Below, one piece after another: positions 5,628 through 7,157 of a stretch of 7,157 bases of DNA. Made by a program: the position numbers and the translations under genes. The stretch comes from Proteobacteria bacterium UBA2996 (GTDB lineage Bacteria; Pseudomonadota; Gammaproteobacteria; Arenicellales; UBA868): positions 2,213-9,369 of the forward strand of contig DDZY01000129.1 in the NCBI GenBank assembly GCA_002346525.1, read 5' to 3'. The number at the start of each line of letters is the position of its first letter. The first letter of the stretch is position 1. The notes beneath the pieces are model-generated. The model searched no databases and was not told the origin of the DNA. It saw only the letters and a list, made by a program, of their open reading frames with translations.

Positions 5628-6434
5628 ATGGCGAGCAAGTCACCAATCACAATTACTGAGTTGTCTGCGATGAAGGCCAGGGGCGAGCGTATTTGCTGCC
5701 TCACGGTCTATGACTATAGTTTTGCGCACATGCTTGACCGGGCGGGAGTCGAGATTCTGTTGGTGGGGGATAGCCTCGGTATGGTCATCCAGGGCCACCC
5801 GACCACCTTGCCGGTGCGCATCGACGATGCGGTGTATCACACGCAATGTGTTGCGCGGGGGTGTGAGAACGCCCTGCTTATTGCCGATATGCCGTTTGGC
5901 TCTTTTCAGGGGGATCCCCAAAGCGCTTTTGATAGTGCGGCGCGACTGATGGGCGAAGGCCAGGCGCATATGGTCAAGATTGAAGGCGGTGTAGTCATGG
6001 CCGAGACGGTCGCGTTTCTGGTGGATCGCGGTGTGCCAGTATGTGGTCATCTCGGGCTAACCCCTCAATCAGTAAATCAGTTGGGCGGTTTTCGTGTCCA
6101 GGGGCGTCAAGAGTCGGTAGCTGATCAGCTTCGACAGGACGCCCAGAGTCTGCAGGATGCGGGCGCCTCGGTGCTGGTTCTCGAGGCAGTGCCCTCGGGT
6201 CTCGCCAAGGAGATTACCCAAAGCCTGAGGATCCCCACCATTGGCATCGGCGCCGGGCCGGATACCGATGGCCAGGTTCTCGTACTCTATGATCTTCTTG
6301 GTATCTATCCCGAAAAGAGTCCAAAATTCAGTAAGAACTTTCTGGACGGGGCGGGATCTGTCTCCGGTGCAGTCGAGGCTTTCATCGAGGATGTCAGATC
6401 GGGTCAGTTCCCGGGCCCTGAACACAGTTTCTGA
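5628..6434 (+). CDS. panB: 3-methyl-2-oxobutanoate hydroxymethyltransferase (ketopantoate synthase)
   Basis: 268 residues, normal for PanB (about 264). It transfers a hydroxymethyl group from 5,10-methylene-tetrahydrofolate to 2-oxoisovalerate, giving ketopantoate, the first committed step to pantothenate and CoA. It is cytoplasmic and Mg-dependent. Conserved blocks: ITITELSAMKARGERI, GVEILLVGDSLGMVIQGH, ADMPFGSF, MVKIEGG, GHLGLTPQSVNQLGGF, VLEAVPSGLAKEIT and TIGIGAGPDTDGQVLVLYDL. Metal ligands by analogy with E. coli are D48, D87 and E119, and the catalytic glutamate is E186. The frame is open back to a TTG at 5577, but the ATG at 5628 puts SPITITELS at the family's usual start; no Shine-Dalgarno site precedes it. 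Its folate cosubstrate is the product of the glycine cleavage system at the left of the window, a biochemical link but not an operon. panC does not follow. Confidence 0.97.
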   Translation: MASKSPITITELSAMKARGERICCLTVYDYSFAHMLDRAGVEILLVGDSLGMVIQGHPTTLPVRIDDAVYHTQCVARGCENALLIADMPFGSFQGDPQSAFDSAARLMGEGQAHMVKIEGGVVMAETVAFLVDRGVPVCGHLGLTPQSVNQLGGFRVQGRQESVADQLRQDAQSLQDAGASVLVLEAVPSGLAKEITQSLRIPTIGIGAGPDTDGQVLVLYDLLGIYPEKSPKFSKNFLDGAGSVSGAVEAFIEDVRSGQFPGPEHSF

Positions 6435-6514
6435 TTGTGCTTATTGGGTAACCTCTCGGTCGGCTTTGGGTATTGTCCTTTCTTCACCCCGCTTCCAACA
6501 GGTGTCTCCGTCAT

Positions 6515-6904
6515 ATGGAAAACTCCAACACTTCTAAAAAAGCTGCGCTGCAGAAGTTCGGCCAGGCGCTCAATAGTTATGACCTGGCGGGCGGAAGCGC
6601 CGTGGTCACCGAAGACTTCGTATGGAGTTACTATGAGGGGCCGGATGCTCCCGACGGTCGACTGCTTCACGGGTTTGAGGCGGCATGCCGTATGGTGGCC
6701 GAAAGGGCGGCCCGACTCGAAGCTCCGATTGAGTGGAACGAATCCGAAGAACACTTTTGCGGGGATAAAGTATTGTGCACCTCTCGGGCGACCGGTTGTT
6801 TTTACGATACCGGGCCATTTGACGTGCGCCTGATTGACATCTTTTCGTTCCGGGGTAATCGGATCTGTTCCAAAGACACCTACTGGAAAATCATCACGAC
6901 TTGA
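6515..6904 (+). CDS. NTF2-like / SnoaL-like domain protein
   Basis: 129 residues, soluble, no signal peptide. The pattern is that of the NTF2-like alpha+beta cone fold. It has an N-terminal helix (AALQKFGQALNSYDLAGGS), then DFVWSYYEGPDAPDG with a helix after LLHGFEAACRMVAERAA, and a beta-rich second half. It ends in FDVRLIDIFSFRGNRICSKD and TYWK, the usual closing signature of SnoaL-like proteins. Members are polyketide cyclases, isomerases, dehydratases or ligand-binding proteins, so no reaction can be assigned. The ATG at 6515 has AGGTG 10 bases upstream (6500-6504); the frame is also open to a TTG at 6473, but those extra 14 residues look non-conserved. The gene lies 80 bases after panB and 67 bases before a GMC oxidoreductase, in the same direction. 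A functional pairing with the oxidoreductase is plausible but only from position. Confidence 0.82.
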   Translation: MENSNTSKKAALQKFGQALNSYDLAGGSAVVTEDFVWSYYEGPDAPDGRLLHGFEAACRMVAERAARLEAPIEWNESEEHFCGDKVLCTSRATGCFYDTGPFDVRLIDIFSFRGNRICSKDTYWKIITT

Positions 6905-6971
6905 TGCCGGGATCGCTTTTCAAGTTTTCTGAATAACTTTCAGGAGCGACTAACCGGCTGTTTTTCATTCG

Positions 6972-7157
6972 ATGGCCGACACCTCAAAGAAGCGGTTTGA
7001 CTACATCATCGTGGGAGCGGGAGCGGCCGGCTGCGTTCTGGCAAATCGCCTTTCAGCGGATCCCAATCGTTCGGTTCTGCTTCTGGAAGCCGGGGCCCTC
7101 AGCAACCATTGGCGCTTGCGGATGCCTATGGCCGCGATGGACCGGCTGAGCCAGTCG
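6972..7157 (+). CDS. GMC-family FAD oxidoreductase (choline/alcohol dehydrogenase type), N-terminal fragment
   Basis: 62 codons are present and the gene runs off the right edge. Residues 9-28 read FDYIIVGAGAAGCVLANRLS, the GxGxxG FAD-binding nucleotide fold at the N-terminus of GMC oxidoreductases. It is followed by SADPNRSVLLLEAG, where the glutamate at the end of the second strand (E39) should bind the ribose of FAD. The segment WRLRMPMAAM (47-56) matches the loop after the first FAD motif. GMC members oxidise choline, alcohols or sugars; the substrate cannot be told from this part. The ATG is the first possible start, since an in-frame TAA lies 18 bases upstream of it. An AGGAG (6942-6946) lies about 25 bases before the ATG, too far for normal use, so no proper ribosome site is seen. 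It follows the NTF2-like gene and may be co-transcribed with it. Confidence 0.92.
   Translation, partial: MADTSKKRFDYIIVGAGAAGCVLANRLSADPNRSVLLLEAGALSNHWRLRMPMAAMDRLSQS

Noticed and set aside
5640..6050. Open frame on the minus strand opposite panB
   Set aside because: It lies wholly within the conserved panB coding sequence and looks like an antisense shadow, with no recognised motif.
6928..6946. Terminator-like hairpin CTGAA-TAACT-TTCAG after the NTF2-like gene
   Set aside because: The stem is only 5 base pairs, AT-containing and not followed by a T run, so it is too weak to call.

Overview
The window looks like a chromosomal segment from a proteobacterium, most likely a gammaproteobacterium from the environment. 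This rests on an order of gcvT-gcvH-gcvP with a long-type GcvP N-terminus, a yciB-bolA pair, and the sequence character of the MotA/TolQ/ExbB-type genes. The genus cannot be named from the sequence alone. Base composition looks even across the window. I see no insertion sequence, integrase, tRNA, rRNA or CRISPR array. Genes are densely packed and no gene-free stretch exceeds 300 bases; the longest is about 180 bases, between yciB and panB.

Left part, minus strand (1-1650): a glycine cleavage operon transcribed gcvT, gcvH, gcvP. Only the first 43 codons of gcvP lie in the window. T, H and P proteins, with the L protein encoded elsewhere, turn glycine into CO2, ammonia and methylene-tetrahydrofolate. 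Diverging from it (1767-2780, plus strand) is an L-asparaginase of the Rhizobium etli AnsA (asparaginase II) type. The 116-base divergent spacer holds the promoters; I do not see a glycine riboswitch in it.

Middle, minus strand (2813-5447): five tightly packed genes read yciB, bolA, a MotA/TolQ/ExbB-type proton-channel subunit, an ExbD/TolR-like one-helix protein with an unusual beta-rich periplasmic domain, and a small two-helix membrane protein. Spacings are 1 and 8 bases, then two 4-base overlaps. The last three genes look like a dedicated, uncharacterised proton-motive-force-driven envelope complex. They share an operon with a cell-envelope/septation protein (YciB) and a BolA-family protein. 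This is the most interesting part of the window.

Right part, plus strand (5628-7157): panB (ketopantoate hydroxymethyltransferase, pantothenate/CoA synthesis) diverges from yciB. It is followed by an NTF2/SnoaL-like small protein and then the first 62 codons of a GMC-family flavin oxidoreductase that runs off the window. panC does not follow panB. The 180-base yciB/panB spacer contains a near-consensus -10 box for the yciB operon and a compact inverted-repeat element.
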